A stretch of 64,000 nt of DNA from Verrucomicrobiota bacterium (GCA_003641745.1 QNAI01000004.1:20868-84867); one strand, 5' to 3'; positions 35,731 to 45,021 are shown, numbered from the stretch's first letter. Translations and numbers: made by a program. The notes: generated from the sequence alone by a model not told the origin.

Positions 35731-36669
35731 ATGATTGAGAACAAGGAGTTGAGCGGCAGCGAACGACCGATCATTGAACGACTCCAGCCGTCGCCGCGAA
35801 ATGCCGGCTTCCGGATGGAGGAATTCTTCGTTTGGGGCGGATCAATGATCAAGGTCGGCCAGACCTATCATCTTTTTGCTTCCAGATGGCCGGTTGAAAC
35901 GGGATTCCCGGATGGATACCGGTCTCACTCGGAGATTGTCCGGGCCACTTCCAGGGATCCGCTGGGGCCTTTCCAGTTCGAAGAGATCGTGGTCTCGGGC
36001 CGAGGTGGCGACTGTTGGGACGGCAAGATGTGCCACAACCCGAAGATCGTGAAGTCGGGCCATACCTTTGTCCTTTTCTATATAGGCTCGGCGGCCGGGA
36101 GCGACTTGCGCAAATGCGGGTTTGCCACGGCCCCGTTGGTGACCGGTCCATGGAACCGCCGGGCGGACCCGCTGCCCTTTGGCGAAGATCACAACAACCC
36201 GGCCCCTTACATTCATGACGATGGGCGCATCCTGATCGCGTATCGCGATCGTGATCTTCATATGTTCATGGCGGTGGCCAATTCCCTTGATGGACCGTAT
36301 GAGATTCTCTCGCGTGATCTTTTTCCCGGAATCAAGATTGAGGATCCCGATATCCATTTTCTCGACGGGCAATATCATATGGTGGTGGAGGACAATAAAG
36401 GGGGTATGACCGGGCACGTCCGACATGGTGCGCACTTTGTTTCCAGCGACGGCATTGATTGGTCGGCTCAAGAGCCAATCCGGGTCTATGACCACACCTT
36501 GGAATGGGATGACGGGTCAGCGACGGAGGCTGACCGGAGGGAGCGACCGGAGCTCTTCAACGCGAATGCGGTGCGGAAGGGAGACGGACCGCCAACCCAC
36601 CTTCTGACCGGAGTCAAGGTGGGAAATCGCACCTGGTGTCATGTGCAGGCGATCGAATCGTCAAATTGA
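35731..36669 (+). CDS. GH43/GH117-like five-bladed beta-propeller glycosidase
   Basis: A 312-residue protein with repeated propeller motifs: GSMIKVGQTYHLFASRW, MCHNPKIVKSGHTFVLFYIG, HNNPAPYIHDDGRILIAYRD and IEDPDIHFLDGQYHMVVED. The acidic residues of the last blocks are where clan GH-F enzymes (GH43, GH117) have their catalytic acids. No signal peptide is visible with ATG at 35731 (MIENKELSGS), so it probably acts on imported oligosaccharides. It begins a three-gene polysaccharide cluster with the beta-helix protein and the sulfatase. Confidence 0.75.
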   Translation: MIENKELSGSERPIIERLQPSPRNAGFRMEEFFVWGGSMIKVGQTYHLFASRWPVETGFPDGYRSHSEIVRATSRDPLGPFQFEEIVVSGRGGDCWDGKMCHNPKIVKSGHTFVLFYIGSAAGSDLRKCGFATAPLVTGPWNRRADPLPFGEDHNNPAPYIHDDGRILIAYRDRDLHMFMAVANSLDGPYEILSRDLFPGIKIEDPDIHFLDGQYHMVVEDNKGGMTGHVRHGAHFVSSDGIDWSAQEPIRVYDHTLEWDDGSATEADRRERPELFNANAVRKGDGPPTHLLTGVKVGNRTWCHVQAIESSN

Positions 36670-36692
36670 ATGCCGGTGCCCTGAAGCTTATT

Positions 36693-38195
36693 ATGAAGAA
36701 GAAAACTTGGTTGATGACCCTGCTGAGTGCGGCTTTGGCCCACGCCTTCGCTACAGCTCAGATCCATTCTGAACTCTGGGGAAAGAACGGGGAGAAATGG
36801 ACGCCGCAGAGCCGGTTGCCTGATTTTTCCTATGTCGGTTACCACTTTGGCGAGGACCCGATACCGGTGGTTGAGGCGGCTTCCAACGTGCGTGATTTTG
36901 GGGCGGTCGGGGATGGTGAGCACGACGACACCTCGGCGTTTATTCGGGCCATCGCGGAAACCGAGGCAGGCGCCATTGAGATTCCTCCGGGCCGATATCT
37001 GATCAGCGACATCATCTGGATCGAGAAGCCGGATATTGTTCTTCGCGGGTCCGGCCCGGACCAGACCGTTCTCGTCATCTCCAAGACGCTTGAGGATGTG
37101 CGCCCGAATATGGGGAAGACCACATCGGGGCGTCCGACTTCCAATTATTCATGGTCGGGTGGTTTCATCTGGGTCAAAGGGAGCTACGGATCGGGTGTCC
37201 GGACTCGTATCACTTCGGAGACCAGGCGTGGAGACCGCTCCCTGACGGTCGACAAGACAGACGATATCCGGGTGGGTGACCGGATCTGGATCGAGATTCA
37301 GGACGATACCGGGAAGACCCTCTTGAACTATCTCTATTCCGGAGATCCCGGCGACACGGACAAGGTGACAAAGCCGGTAAGGACCGGGTTCATCAGTCGG
37401 GTTGCGGCCATTGAGGGAAAGGCGATCACCCTCGAACGACCCATTCGTTTTGATCTTCGCCAATCCTGGTCGCCCACCCTGCGACCATTTGCCCCGACCG
37501 TCAGTGAAGTCGGCATCGAGAACCTGGCCTTCGAATTTCCAAACCAACCCTATGAGGGACATTTCACGGAACTCGGCCACAACGCCATCGCCTTCGGTAC
37601 CGTGTCCGACTGTTGGGTGCGCAACGTGAGGATATCAAACTGTGACAGCGGGATCTTTGTGGCCGGAGTGTTTTGCACCCTGGATGAAATCGTCATCGAT
37701 TCCCGGCGCTCCGAATTTGAGGGAACGAGCGGACACCATGGGGTGTCCCTCGGAAGGGACTGCCTCCTGGAAAACTTCGACTTCAGGACCCATCTGATTC
37801 ATGACATCACGGTGAGCTACCTGGACATGGGTAATGTGATCAAGAATGGTCGCGGCACCAACCTTTCGTTCGATCACCACAAAAAGGCACCTTACGAAAA
37901 CCTGTTCTGCAATCTGGATGTCGGGTTGGGCACCGATATGTGGCGGTGCGGCGGAGGCGCTTCGTTGGGAAAGCACTGCGCCGCCCGAGGAACCTTCTGG
38001 TGCATACGCTCGGACATGGACCAAACTTGGCCGCGTGCGAATTTTGGCCCGGATTCCATGAACCTGGTCGGCGTTCAGACCGGTGAATCGACGCAGATCG
38101 ACCCGGATGGGCGATGGTTCGAAGCGATTCCCCCCGAAGAGCTTCAACCGGCCGATCTTCACGCCGCCCAACTCGAGCGTCGATTGGGAAGATAG
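36693..38195 (+). CDS. Exported right-handed beta-helix protein (pectate lyase 3/GH55-like)
   Basis: A 500-residue protein with a signal peptide (KTWLMTLLSAALAHAFATAQ). The block VRDFGAVGDGEHDDTSAFIRAI at residues 67-88 is the classical start of the Pectate_lyase_3/GH55-like helix, followed by IEIPPGRYLISD and VLRGSGPDQTVL, and later by turns such as VRNVRISNCDSGIFVAG. It probably binds or cleaves an acidic polysaccharide in the periplasm or outside. It lies 23 bases after the GH43-like gene and 22 bases before the sulfatase, so the three form an operon. Confidence 0.82.
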   Translation: MKKKTWLMTLLSAALAHAFATAQIHSELWGKNGEKWTPQSRLPDFSYVGYHFGEDPIPVVEAASNVRDFGAVGDGEHDDTSAFIRAIAETEAGAIEIPPGRYLISDIIWIEKPDIVLRGSGPDQTVLVISKTLEDVRPNMGKTTSGRPTSNYSWSGGFIWVKGSYGSGVRTRITSETRRGDRSLTVDKTDDIRVGDRIWIEIQDDTGKTLLNYLYSGDPGDTDKVTKPVRTGFISRVAAIEGKAITLERPIRFDLRQSWSPTLRPFAPTVSEVGIENLAFEFPNQPYEGHFTELGHNAIAFGTVSDCWVRNVRISNCDSGIFVAGVFCTLDEIVIDSRRSEFEGTSGHHGVSLGRDCLLENFDFRTHLIHDITVSYLDMGNVIKNGRGTNLSFDHHKKAPYENLFCNLDVGLGTDMWRCGGGASLGKHCAARGTFWCIRSDMDQTWPRANFGPDSMNLVGVQTGESTQIDPDGRWFEAIPPEELQPADLHAAQLERRLGR

Positions 38196-38217
38196 GTCCC
38201 GAAAGGGACCGGAAAAC

Positions 38218-39642
38218 ATGAAGAAGCCCCCGAATCTGGTCTTCGTCTTTCCCGACCAGATGCGTGGTCAGGCTCTCGGGTTCATGGGCGAAGACCCGGT
38301 TATCACGCCCCACCTGGACCGATTCGCCAAAGAGAGTCTCATCCTGACTCAGGCGGTTGCCAATTATCCGGTCTGCAGTCCCTACCGGGCCATGTTGATG
38401 ACCGGTATGTATCCTCATCGCAATCGAGTGGTGGGCAACTGCAACAGTCAGACCACGCCATTTGGTTGCGAGCTTCAGGAATCGGATGAATGCTGGTCGG
38501 ATGTCCTCCGCACAGCGGGCTATGATCTGAGCTACATAGGCAAATGGCACCTGGATTCACCACGCGAACCCTATGTTGATTGCAGGAACAATCACGGGAA
38601 AACGAAGTGGAACGAATGGTGCCCGCCTCACCGCCGGCACGGGTTCGATTTCTGGTATTCGTATGGGACCTACGATTTTCATCTCAAGCCCATGTATTGG
38701 CCGACCGATGCGGACCGGGACGGCTTTCATTTCGTCGATCAGTGGGGACCGGAACACGAGGCTGACATGGCGATCCGCTATCTCGAGAACCGCGATGGGC
38801 AATACCGCGATTCGGACAGACCGTTCGCCATGGTCGTCTCGATGAACCCGCCCCACACCCCCTATGACCAGCATCCCGGGCGATATGCCGCTGCCTACGA
38901 AGGGAAGGACTCTCGCGACCTGATGGTGCGACCCAATGTGGACACGTCGGGCAAATCCAGGATGTCGAAGCACGCGCTGAAACACACGAAGGATTATTTC
39001 GCCTGTGTCACCGGGGTGGACGATCAATTCGGGCGGATACTCAAGGCGATCGACGACACGGGGCTGAAGGAGGACACGATTGTCGTCTTTACCTCCGACC
39101 ATGGTGATTGCATCGGGACCCACGGTGAGATCACCAAGAACAATCCGTTTGAAGAGTCGATGCGGGTGCCGTTCATGATTCGTTGGCCCGGACGGATTGC
39201 GGCCCGGCAGGATAATCTGTTGATATCAACGCCCGATATCTACCCCACTCTGCTCGAACTGATGGGTTTTGGGGAGAATATTCCCGGTCAGGTGCAGGGC
39301 TCCAGCCACGCTGGGCTTTTCACTACGGGCATCGGTGACCGTCCCGGTTCGCAGCTCTATCTACGTTCCACTACGACCGACCCGCTTCGGGGTTTGCGTG
39401 GCGTCCGAACCCATACTCACAAATTGGTTTACGCCGTTCATCGAAATGAAAGAACGGTTCAGCTCTACGACCTGGTTGCGGATCCCTGTGAAATGACGAA
39501 CCGGGCCGAGTCCCATCCCGAGATCGTGCAGCGGTTGTCAGCCGAGGAACTGGCACCCTGGCTCGAGACGATCGGGGATCCGTGGAGCGCCAACCTGGAT
39601 CCCTCGGAGAAGACTCTGCGGGCTGACCAAACACCTCTATGA
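38218..39642 (+). CDS. Sulfatase (formylglycine-dependent)
   Basis: A 474-residue type I sulfatase. Metal-binding LVFVFPDQMRGQALGFMG opens it, and the active-site motif CSPYRAMLMTG has Cys53 in the C-x-P-x-R context, so it needs an anaerobic or aerobic maturase for formylglycine. IGKWHL, VFTSDHGDCIGTHG and VPFMIRWPG follow. The usual CxPSR has Tyr in place of Ser. No signal peptide is visible with ATG at 38218 (MKKPPNLVFV), so it may act inside the cell, as the GH43-like enzyme. Together the cluster suggests use of a sulfated polysaccharide. Confidence 0.92.
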   Translation: MKKPPNLVFVFPDQMRGQALGFMGEDPVITPHLDRFAKESLILTQAVANYPVCSPYRAMLMTGMYPHRNRVVGNCNSQTTPFGCELQESDECWSDVLRTAGYDLSYIGKWHLDSPREPYVDCRNNHGKTKWNEWCPPHRRHGFDFWYSYGTYDFHLKPMYWPTDADRDGFHFVDQWGPEHEADMAIRYLENRDGQYRDSDRPFAMVVSMNPPHTPYDQHPGRYAAAYEGKDSRDLMVRPNVDTSGKSRMSKHALKHTKDYFACVTGVDDQFGRILKAIDDTGLKEDTIVVFTSDHGDCIGTHGEITKNNPFEESMRVPFMIRWPGRIAARQDNLLISTPDIYPTLLELMGFGENIPGQVQGSSHAGLFTTGIGDRPGSQLYLRSTTTDPLRGLRGVRTHTHKLVYAVHRNERTVQLYDLVADPCEMTNRAESHPEIVQRLSAEELAPWLETIGDPWSANLDPSEKTLRADQTPL

Positions 39643-39676
39643 GTGCATCGCCCGCTCAATGATGTATCGGTGACTG

Positions 39677-40165
39677 ATGGACACGGCGGATCTTTTTCCA
39701 ATTGCCCGCGCGCTGCACGTTTTCGGTGTGGTGTTGTGGATCGGGGGCGTCGCGTTTGTCACGACCGTCCTGATTCCATCCTTGAAGAGACTCGAATCGA
39801 GCGACGACAAACTCGAACTCTTTGAACGCCTGGAGGGTCGGTTCGCCTTTCAAGCCAGAATCACAACCTTCCTGACCGGTCTGTCGGGCTTTTATATGGT
39901 CGAGGTCATGGATGCCTGGAACAGATTTCTCCAGGTCCAGTACTGGTGGATGCACCTGATGACGTTGATCTGGCTGGTCTTCACCGTGGTGCTCTTCCTG
40001 CTCGAACCGCTCTTCCTCCACCGGTGGTTTCATGAGATGGCGGTCAAGGACTCTCGACGGGCTTTCATCATCCTACATCGCCTGCACATCGTGCTCCTGG
40101 TACTCAGTCTGATCACGCTTCTTGGCGCAGTCGCAGGGGCCCATGGATCCCATCTCTTCGGGTAG
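39677..40165 (+). CDS. Four-helix integral membrane protein (CopD/DUF2269-like)
   Basis: A 162-residue protein with four hydrophobic helices: residues 12-33 (LHVFGVVLWIGGVAFVTTVL), 60-75, 90-112 (LMTLIWLVFTVVLFLLEPLF) and 132-152. The LHVFGVVLWIGG start with a membrane His is shared with CopD-like and related heme- or copper-associated membrane proteins. Further histidines lie at helix ends (LHRWFHEM, LHRLHIV). The function is not known. It follows the sulfatase by 35 bases but is probably unrelated to it. Confidence 0.65.
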   Translation: MDTADLFPIARALHVFGVVLWIGGVAFVTTVLIPSLKRLESSDDKLELFERLEGRFAFQARITTFLTGLSGFYMVEVMDAWNRFLQVQYWWMHLMTLIWLVFTVVLFLLEPLFLHRWFHEMAVKDSRRAFIILHRLHIVLLVLSLITLLGAVAGAHGSHLFG

Positions 40166-40188
40166 TCAACCCTAACGTTTCAAAAACC

Positions 40189-40266
40189 CCACAGAGGACA
40201 CAGAGAGCACAGAGGCAGGAAGAGTGAGATTGGCTGGATTCTCTGTGCTCTCTGTATCCTCTGTGG
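40189..40266. repeat. Long inverted repeat, CACAGAGGACACAGAG type
   Basis: ccacagaggacacagagag... (40189-40214) and its reverse complement (40241-40266) match at 25 of 26 bases around a 26-base spacer. It sits between two convergent genes and could stop transcription from either side. The remaining bases of the 279-base gap show nothing else. Confidence 0.75.
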
Positions 40267-40444
40267 TTAATGAGTGACTACCCTCTGCATCTTCACTTTT
40301 TGTGACCTTATGATCTCAGCTATACTCTGATTTAACTAATTGAAGATCCGGTCCTTATGGGCAATTCAGCCTGATTTATTGAGACTATGAGGTCAATTCT
40401 GCCGTTTGGTGAATCCGTCGACGGTGGACCCCGCCTGGGTCCGG

Positions 40445-42520
40445 TCAACGAATCATGAGGCGCCCGAAGACCGGCCAGTCCCAGGCGCCGTCTCCGTCGG
40501 GCCCATAGTCAACGGACAGAACCAGTTCTCCGTCCTGGCCGGGGGGTAATTCAAAGGACTGGGCTACCAGACCCCGGTGGTCCTCTCGGTCCCGGGGGTT
40601 CCAGTGGATGGAATAGAGCACACCCTGCGTGCCATTGGAATCGATCGACCAGGTCACACGGACGCCATCGGAATTCCCCGAATGAGTGTAGGCGCCCTTT
40701 CGCATGCCGAGCAGGAATTCGACGGTCCGGCTCCCGCGAGGTATTTCGAAAGCGATCGTGGCCCGGGGGACGAATTGATGGACCGAAATACCGTCGATGA
40801 CGAATGATTCGACGGGAAATGAGAGCTCCCATCGGGCGGGTTGCACCTCGAAACCAGCGAGCGGCCGGACGGGTTGTGTATCGAATCGTTCAATATCCAG
40901 GGAGGCTTCTCTCGTTCCCCATGAGGTCACAATGGAAACCTCACTTTCGGGCAGACGTAGAAAACCGAGAACGGCCCGACCTTTGCCTTCCGATGGATCG
41001 ACCAGGAAATGTCCGTGGCTGCCCGGCCAATTGCCGCTGTATCCGTTGATGGTTTTCCGTCGGGTAGCCAGGGCTGCACTCCAGGCGTCGAGGTGAACCG
41101 TGGCCGAGGATTGGTTGGATGGCCCCGGAGCGAAGAGCAGGATCGGGCGATCGCCCGCCTTTTTCCACTCGTCCAGGACCGCCTCGCGCCGCGCCTCGAT
41201 CCGCTCTTTTGGCGTGGCCGTCTGCCCGAGCGAGATTACTTCGACGGCCGACAGGCAGGCCGCGCCCGCCAGAAGCCCGCGAACCAGCCTGGATGACGAT
41301 TTCCGGTAGACCTGGGTCATGAGCATGGCGAGGGTCAAAGCTTGGAAAAGGTGAACCACTACGACGACCCGACCGGTGGCGCGGAATGCGCGCAGCCCAT
41401 CGAACTTCTGGGCCAGCCAGAGAAAAAGCCCCGTTCCATCTTCGGTGTACTTGAGGAAGAAAAGTGTGCAGACGATGGCGACGAAACCGAAACTGGCAGC
41501 CCGACCAGACTCGGGATCATCGCGAAAACGGATCAGTACCACCATGGCAAGAGGAAGACCGGCCCATGGAATCCAGCCGGAAAACAAGGCGTGCTCGGAC
41601 AGATTGAGTGTTGTCGGATGCGGCCACCCTCCGCCATAGAGCCAATGGCCGGGAGGCGCGGTCAGCCAGGTTCTCCAGTCCGGGGCGAGCGCGGCGAGTT
41701 CGAACCATGAGCGGGTGCCACTCTGCCGGGATTCGCTCAGGTACAGGCCGTACATGAGACAGGTCACCAGTCCGGTAACGGTGGCGAAAGCGGCCGACCC
41801 GATCCAGGTGAGTTTTCGGACTTGGTCGGAGGCGGGGCGAGGCTCTGTTGTCGGCGGAACCAGTTTCCAGATTGCCGCAAAGAAAAGGACGGCGGCGAAT
41901 GTTCCGAAGAACCCCAGATAGGGTGAGCAGAGGTGCAACCAGCACAGAAATCCGAATGCCCGGACCAGATGGACGGATCGACCTGAGTCCCTGAATCGAA
42001 TCATCTGCCCGAGCGCCAGGGGCAGCGGAAAGAAAGGAAGCAATTGGATATGGCCGCCGGCAAACCAGACCAGACTGGCCGGGGACGCCGCCAGAAAGGT
42101 GAGCGGCCCGGTGAGTAGCCAAGGCACCCGGCAGACCCGCAGGAGGGAGAGGACTGCCAGGAGATTGAACAGGCTTACCAGACAGGCCCAGCCTTGGAAG
42201 GCCGAGGTGGTTGAAAGGCCGGTCAGGCGAAGCGAAATGAAGAACGGCAGGGTTCCCCAATGAGTGTCGCTGTAGGTAATGGTTTTTTCGACCGGGTGGA
42301 ATTGGCCGGGGGAGGAAAAGGGGGTGGCACCAAGGAAAGCCTGGTATCCGTGTTCGAGCACAAGATTGTTGAATCGCCCGTCTCCGGCGTCGCCGGGCAC
42401 ATTCCGCCACCCCGAGGTCCAGATTCCCTGGGTCAGGTGAACCATGCCCGCCAGAATCCAGAGGCTCAGGAAGAGAATCACGGGCCATTTGCGTTCCTTG
42501 TTCCTTTGGATCATCGGCAT
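40445..42520 (-). CDS. Large polytopic membrane protein, GT-C glycosyltransferase-like
   Basis: A 691-residue protein with about ten hydrophobic helices over residues 12-440 and a soluble C-terminal part of about 250 residues. An early loop with WRNVPGDAGDGRFNN and a later DTHWGTLPFF are reminiscent of the acidic first loop of GT-C lipid-linked-sugar glycosyltransferases, but I see no decisive signature. The C-terminal domain (HSGNSDGVRVTWSIDSNG, GELVLSVDYGPDGDGAWDWP) looks beta-rich. Start ATG at 42520 or 42514. It is transcribed alone, divergent from moeA. Confidence 0.6.
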   Translation of the reverse strand: MPMIQRNKERKWPVILFLSLWILAGMVHLTQGIWTSGWRNVPGDAGDGRFNNLVLEHGYQAFLGATPFSSPGQFHPVEKTITYSDTHWGTLPFFISLRLTGLSTTSAFQGWACLVSLFNLLAVLSLLRVCRVPWLLTGPLTFLAASPASLVWFAGGHIQLLPFFPLPLALGQMIRFRDSGRSVHLVRAFGFLCWLHLCSPYLGFFGTFAAVLFFAAIWKLVPPTTEPRPASDQVRKLTWIGSAAFATVTGLVTCLMYGLYLSESRQSGTRSWFELAALAPDWRTWLTAPPGHWLYGGGWPHPTTLNLSEHALFSGWIPWAGLPLAMVVLIRFRDDPESGRAASFGFVAIVCTLFFLKYTEDGTGLFLWLAQKFDGLRAFRATGRVVVVVHLFQALTLAMLMTQVYRKSSSRLVRGLLAGAACLSAVEVISLGQTATPKERIEARREAVLDEWKKAGDRPILLFAPGPSNQSSATVHLDAWSAALATRRKTINGYSGNWPGSHGHFLVDPSEGKGRAVLGFLRLPESEVSIVTSWGTREASLDIERFDTQPVRPLAGFEVQPARWELSFPVESFVIDGISVHQFVPRATIAFEIPRGSRTVEFLLGMRKGAYTHSGNSDGVRVTWSIDSNGTQGVLYSIHWNPRDREDHRGLVAQSFELPPGQDGELVLSVDYGPDGDGAWDWPVFGRLMIR

Positions 42521-42662
42521 GCTGCGTTACAGACGGGACAGCCCATGACTGACTCTACCGAAGGGTGACACATGATGGGAAGTTCAGAGAACTCCAAAGA
42601 GGACACCAATGGATGTCCCAGGAAGTTTTTTCAGGTCGAAGACGACGCGCCCTACCATGTGG

Positions 42663-42725
42663 CCACGGGGTCATTCCTTGCATTCGTGCATGCCAATGCA
42701 GGAATCAAGGTTTGACCCCTTCGAA
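42663..42725. repeat. GGGGTCA-family palindromic repeat, copy D
   Basis: GGGGTCA (42667-42673), centre gcatgccaatgc, TGACCCC (42713-42719). This copy lies between divergent genes, about 75 bases before moeA. Compared with copy F it is the same sequence in the opposite orientation. Confidence 0.8.
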
Positions 42726-42801
42726 CTCCACCTGGTGAGAGCCTGAGTCCGGATGGAGCGAGGAGGGTTGGATTTTCCGCTGTCATCTGCACACTGCGGG
42801 C

Positions 42802-44037
42802 ATGATTTCCGTTGCCGAGGCCGAACACCTGATACTCGACTCGTTGGCTCCCCTGCCCTCCGAATCTTGCAAGATCGATCGAGCTCACGGAAGATTTCTG
42901 AGGGAACCGATCGTGGCTGATCGTGAATCACCGCCTTTCAACCGGGCGACCATGGATGGGATTGCGATCCGGTTCAGCGACTGGAATGAAGGGAAGCGGA
43001 CGTTTGGGGTGACAGGAACCCAGGCGGCCGGCCAACCTGTGATGGACGCTCCGGAACCTGGAAGTTGCATCGAGATCATGACCGGCGCACCGGTCCCGGA
43101 GGGGCTTGATTGCGTGGTCCGCTGCGAGGACGTGACGGTCGAGTCCGGCAACGCCACGATCCGTGAAGAAATAGAGTTGGAGGCGGGACTCGCCATCCAC
43201 CCGCAGGGATCCGATTTCGCCGCCGGGGCAGTCCTGGTCGAATCGGGGGTGCGCTTGTCCGGCCGGGAGATCGCGGTGGCCGCATCGTGTGGAAAGGAAG
43301 AGATGGAAGTGAGTTCGCAACCGAAAGTGTTCGTGGTCACGACGGGCGACGAACTGGTCGAGATCGACGACGAGCCGCTACCGCACCAGATACGGCGCAC
43401 AAACGACCGCGCCCTGGCCGCGGCCCTGATGTCGGCGGGATTCGACCGGGTCGAGCGGGTTCACGTGCCGGACGAACCTCAGATGATGCGTTGGCAGCTG
43501 GAGCGCTTCCTCGGTGACGCTGACGCACTGGTCTTTACCGGCGGGGTCTCGAAGGGGCAATTCGATCACCTTCCGGCCCTGCTCGAGGAATTGGGTGTGC
43601 CCTGCCTCTTTCACGGTGTGAGCCAAAAGCCGGGCAAGCCGATGTGGTATGGCATACACAAGCGGCCGGGTGATTTCCTGCATCCGGACGATGAAAGTTC
43701 TGTCCCGGTCTTCGCCCTGCCCGGAAACCCGGTCTCCTGTTTCATCTGCCTGCACCGCTATGTGCTCCCGGCTTTGCGCAGAATGTCCGGTTCCCGTCCG
43801 CAGCCGGTGAAACACGGCGCCCTCGACCGCGAGGTCTCCTTCTCCCCTCCCCTCACCCGGTTCCTGCCGGTTTCATCTGTGGAGGACGGCGACGGAGTTT
43901 TCAGGGTTGAGCCCCGTCAAACCAACACATCCGGAGATTTCGCGTCTCTGGTCGGCACCGACGGTTTCATCGAGCTGGACTCGGGCCGGGACGATTTCCC
44001 TGCCGGCACCGTGGCCCGACTCTGGACCTGGACCTGA
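42802..44037 (+). CDS. moeA: Molybdopterin molybdenumtransferase
   Basis: A 411-residue enzyme that inserts molybdate into adenylylated molybdopterin. N-terminal blocks: ISVAEAEHLIL, FNRATMDGIAIR and IEIMTGAPVPEGLDCVV. The central MoCF-binding domain has VVTTGDELVE and VFTGGVSKGQFDHL, and FALPGNPVSCF follows. Length and order are standard. It is monocistronic, followed by a palindrome-rich terminator, and moaA is its only pathway partner in the window. Confidence 0.95.
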   Translation: MISVAEAEHLILDSLAPLPSESCKIDRAHGRFLREPIVADRESPPFNRATMDGIAIRFSDWNEGKRTFGVTGTQAAGQPVMDAPEPGSCIEIMTGAPVPEGLDCVVRCEDVTVESGNATIREEIELEAGLAIHPQGSDFAAGAVLVESGVRLSGREIAVAASCGKEEMEVSSQPKVFVVTTGDELVEIDDEPLPHQIRRTNDRALAAALMSAGFDRVERVHVPDEPQMMRWQLERFLGDADALVFTGGVSKGQFDHLPALLEELGVPCLFHGVSQKPGKPMWYGIHKRPGDFLHPDDESSVPVFALPGNPVSCFICLHRYVLPALRRMSGSRPQPVKHGALDREVSFSPPLTRFLPVSSVEDGDGVFRVEPRQTNTSGDFASLVGTDGFIELDSGRDDFPAGTVARLWTWT

Positions 44038-44050
44038 TAAGGGAAGGCAA

Positions 44051-44118
44051 ACAAACCGTAGCAACTACGTAGTTGCTACATAGTTGCTACGTAGCAAGCG
44101 ACTACGGGCTGTTTTTTT
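44051..44118. terminator. Palindrome-rich terminator between moeA and mutT
   Basis: A 22-bp perfect palindrome (44058-44079, centre ctacgtag) is followed by a second, ttgctacgtagcaa (44084-44097), and by ctacgggctg plus seven T (44112-44118). aaacaaaccgtag at the left pairs with ctacgggctgttt at the right (11 of 13), so the whole can fold as one long stem or as several alternatives. The T-run serves the moeA strand. Confidence 0.7.
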
Positions 44119-44200
44119 ATGGGTTTTGGATCAGCGCCGTCGAAGGCAGGACCATCGGACATTATTCAGCCTATGGGGAGGCGCGTCCGGCGGCCACGCC

Positions 44201-44629
44201 CTACCTGATCAGGTTGCGGGTTCCCCTACCCTGTTTACCAAGGGTTAGCCCGCATCTGGTCAGGTACTCTTCAAGGATTGGAATATCCGCCTCGGCCCAG
44301 TCGAGGTCTTTGAGATCGCTCGGATCGCGCCACTCGATTTTCGCGTGTTCGTGGGTTGCCGGGATTCCGGATGTGATGCGGCAGAGCCGGGGGTGAAGCG
44401 TGAGGCTGAAATCCGGGTAGGCCTGGATGACCGACCTCAGGGCCTGACCCACTGTGATATCGACGCCGAGTTCCTCCCTGATCTCTCGGACCAGGGCTTC
44501 GGCCTCGGTTTCACCGGGTTCGATCTTGCCGCCCGGAAACTCCCATTTCAGTGGAAGCGACTGTTGAGCCGACCGCCGGGCAACCAGAACCCGGCCCCTA
44601 TCCTCGATCAGGGCACAGACGACCTCCAA
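44201..44629 (-). CDS. mutT: 8-oxo-dGTP diphosphatase (MutT/Nudix)
   Basis: A 142-residue Nudix hydrolase. The Nudix box is GGKIEPGETEAEALVREIREELG, split here as GGKIEPGETEAEALV and REIREELGV, which fits G-x5-E-x7-R-E-U-x-E-E-x-G-U. ALIEDRGRVLVARRSAQQSLPLKWEFPGG in front, in parts, is typical for MutT, which removes oxidised dGTP. No ATG is available; TTG at 44629 (giving MEVVCALIED) is the best start. It lies 35 bases downstream of the DUF3127 gene and is probably co-transcribed with it. Confidence 0.88.
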   Translation of the reverse strand: MEVVCALIEDRGRVLVARRSAQQSLPLKWEFPGGKIEPGETEAEALVREIREELGVDITVGQALRSVIQAYPDFSLTLHPRLCRITSGIPATHEHAKIEWRDPSDLKDLDWAEADIPILEEYLTRCGLTLGKQGRGTRNLIR

Positions 44630-44664
44630 GGCTGGCCGTTCGGACGACTGGTGATCGCTCGAAA

Positions 44665-45021
44665 TCAGAATGGTGAGTCTTCGGCGTCTCCAGGCAGTGA
44701 TTCTTCGGGCACGTTTTCGGGAGCATCCGACGATGGTCCGGGTGCCTTCTTTTCGATCCGCCAGGCATGGAGATTGACGAAGTAGCGACCGTTGTACTCG
44801 TTTCCCCGGAGGTTGAAGCTGACTTTCACTTCATCTCCGACCTGGTATTCGTTGAGCAGATCGCACCTTTCCTTGACGCACTCGAGCTTGATGTCCTGCG
44901 GGTATCGTTCCTCGGTTGTGACGACGAATTCGCGCTTGGTGAAGCCGCTGGGAAAGGAGCGTAGATCCTCGATGACCTTGACTTTGCCTTCGAGCTCGTA
45001 GGCGGATGATTGTGTTTCCAT
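44665..45021 (-). CDS. DUF3127 domain protein (OB-fold-like)
   Basis: A 118-residue protein with the DUF3127 core YELEGKVKVIEDLRSFPSG, FVVTTEERYPQDIKLEC, YQVGDEVKVSFNLRGNEY and RYFVNLHAWRIEK. This family has single-strand-DNA-binding-like OB features and is common in Bacteroidota and Verrucomicrobiota; its role is unknown. The last 25 residues are acidic and proline-rich (PSSDAPENVPEESLPGDAED), like the acidic tails of SSB proteins that recruit partners. It precedes mutT on the same strand. Confidence 0.82.
   Translation of the reverse strand: METQSSAYELEGKVKVIEDLRSFPSGFTKREFVVTTEERYPQDIKLECVKERCDLLNEYQVGDEVKVSFNLRGNEYNGRYFVNLHAWRIEKKAPGPSSDAPENVPEESLPGDAEDSPF

Noticed and set aside
35475..35852. 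125-residue minus-strand frame between moaA and the GH43-like gene
   Set aside because: It overlaps the well-supported GH43-like start and shows no domain, signal peptide or family motif.
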